From positions 1 through 6,944 of the forward strand of contig JAQXNW010000111.1 in NCBI GenBank assembly GCA_029098205.1: a stretch of 6,944 nt of DNA, written 5' to 3'. This document shows positions 6,572-6,944 of this stretch, piece by piece. Position 1 is the stretch's first letter. Each line of letters starts with the position of its first letter. The translations under genes were made by a program, and so were the position numbers. The notes beneath the pieces are model-generated. The model had not been told where the DNA came from. It saw only the letters and a list, made by a program, of their open reading frames with translations, and did no database searches. This DNA comes from Eubacteriales bacterium (lineage in GTDB: Bacteria > Bacillota > Clostridia > Peptostreptococcales > Anaerovoracaceae).

Positions 6572-6624
6572 TCGGCTTTTGAATATTCGGCCCAACTGGA
6601 ATTCTGCGGCTTAAAGTAACTTAC

Positions 6625-6668
6625 GGGAAGAGCTGCAGGCGGAAGATGCCTTTTACAGCTCTTCTTTT
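6625..6668 (+). terminator. Rho-independent terminator after the PHP gene
   Basis: GAAGAGCTG (6627-6635) pairs perfectly with CAGCTCTTC (6656-6664). G6625-G6626 can extend this by G-U pairs with T6665-T6666. An inner stem, AGGC (6637-6640) with GCCT (6648-6651), stacks above it. The T-run is 6665-6668. It lies 53 bases after the PHP stop codon and closes the hpt-membrane protein-PHP unit. The rest of 6572-6739 holds no gene; I see no convincing promoter for the next gene, only an AT-rich stretch at 6670-6700. Confidence 0.85.
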
Positions 6669-6739
6669 CCATATGTGAGATTTCATTACATGAAAATATG
6701 TCCGAAGTGTTTTCGGCGTCTGTGAAGGGAGGCACAGTC

Positions 6740-6944
6740 ATGAAAATTCATTTCTGCGGCGCGACGACAGGAGTAACGGGATCCTGCCATCTGCTTTCGA
6801 CGGAGAAGCATAAAATTCTTCTGGACTGCGGGATGTTTCAGGGAGGCAAAGCACAGGACGCTTTGAACTATGAACCGTTTCCGTTTGATCCAAAGGAAGT
6901 GGAATGCGTTATTCTGAGCCATGCGCATATCGATCACTGCGGCC
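6740..6944 (+). CDS. MBL-fold metallo-hydrolase, beta-CASP RNA-processing type (5' part only)
   Basis: Only the first 68 codons are present; the gene runs off the right edge. The start is ATG 6740 with AAGGGAGG (6725-6732) seven bases upstream. The N terminus shows an opening strand, GATTGVTGSCHLL (7-19), then KILLDCGMFQGG (25-36), then the metallo-beta-lactamase signature ILSHAHIDHCG (58-68) holding HxHxDH. The VTGSCHLL and DCGMFQG stretches, together with the HAHIDH zinc motif, are typical of the beta-CASP family. That family includes CPSF73-like and RNase J-like nucleases, often annotated as MBL fold hydrolase with RNA specificity domain. The beta-CASP and C-terminal RNA-binding parts cannot be seen. 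The expected role is zinc-dependent RNA cleavage. It is separated from the previous gene by a terminator, so it probably starts its own unit. Confidence 0.88.
   Translation, partial: MKIHFCGATTGVTGSCHLLSTEKHKILLDCGMFQGGKAQDALNYEPFPFDPKEVECVILSHAHIDHCG

Noticed and set aside
6681..6695. TTTCAT-TAC-ATGAAA inverted repeat upstream of the beta-CASP gene
   Set aside because: A six-base arm with a three-base spacer in AT-rich DNA could be an operator but is short. The outer CATAT/ATATG arms are not centred on it, and no promoter could be placed next to it.
6702..6716. CCGAA/TTCGG small hairpin before the last gene
   Set aside because: A five-pair stem without a T-run, close to chance expectation in this CCG-rich sequence.
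1..6944. CRISPR array, transposon ends, tRNA, rRNA or defence cassette
   Set aside because: Read through for regular spaced repeats, transposase motifs, attachment-site-like repeats and tRNA-like cloverleaf arms; none was seen.

Overview
The window looks like chromosomal housekeeping DNA from a low-GC-phylum (Firmicutes/Bacillota) bacterium. A clostridial, Lachnospiraceae-like source is the best guess. The reasons are the gene order clpX-lon-engB on one strand with short gaps, strong AGGAGG-type ribosome binding sites, TTG start use, and protein sequences of clostridial character. Proline codons are largely CCG and overall GC is moderate by eye, so a high-AT Clostridium sensu stricto is unlikely. 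The species cannot be named from the sequence alone. All seven genes I support lie on the + strand, and nothing convincing is coded on the - strand.

Layout. (1) Positions 29-3818 hold the ATP-dependent proteolysis genes: clpX, the AAA+ unfoldase of ClpXP, and lon, the AAA+ Ser-Lys protease. A hairpin followed by five Ts sits between them and could attenuate lon. (2) engB (ysxC/yihA), a ribosome-assembly GTPase, starts 12 bases after the lon stop. It carries a strong 13-bp GNRA-capped hairpin just inside its reading frame. (3) A good sigma-A-type promoter overlaps the engB stop codon and should start a second unit: hypoxanthine phosphoribosyltransferase (hpt), a four-helix DUF1461/TIGR01906-like membrane protein, and a PHP-domain metal-dependent phosphoesterase. 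A purine-rich repeat cluster with a duplicated stop codon separates the last two. The PHP protein ends three residues after its last metal-binding His, and a textbook intrinsic terminator follows at 6625-6668. (4) From 6740 a metallo-beta-lactamase-fold gene of the beta-CASP RNA-nuclease type begins and runs off the right edge.

How they fit together. ClpX and Lon remove damaged, misfolded or regulatory proteins, and EngB matures the 50S ribosomal subunit. Hpt salvages purine bases. The PHP phosphoesterase (RNase AM/TrpH-like) and the beta-CASP-type enzyme plausibly act on nucleotides or RNA ends. This is a protein-quality, ribosome and nucleotide-turnover neighbourhood. I see no mobile element, CRISPR array, tRNA, rRNA or defence cassette, and no evidence of a wholly new system. 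The interesting material is regulatory and small-scale: the clpX-lon hairpin, the engB intragenic hairpin, the promoter over the engB stop, the repeat cluster, and the abrupt end of the PHP gene.
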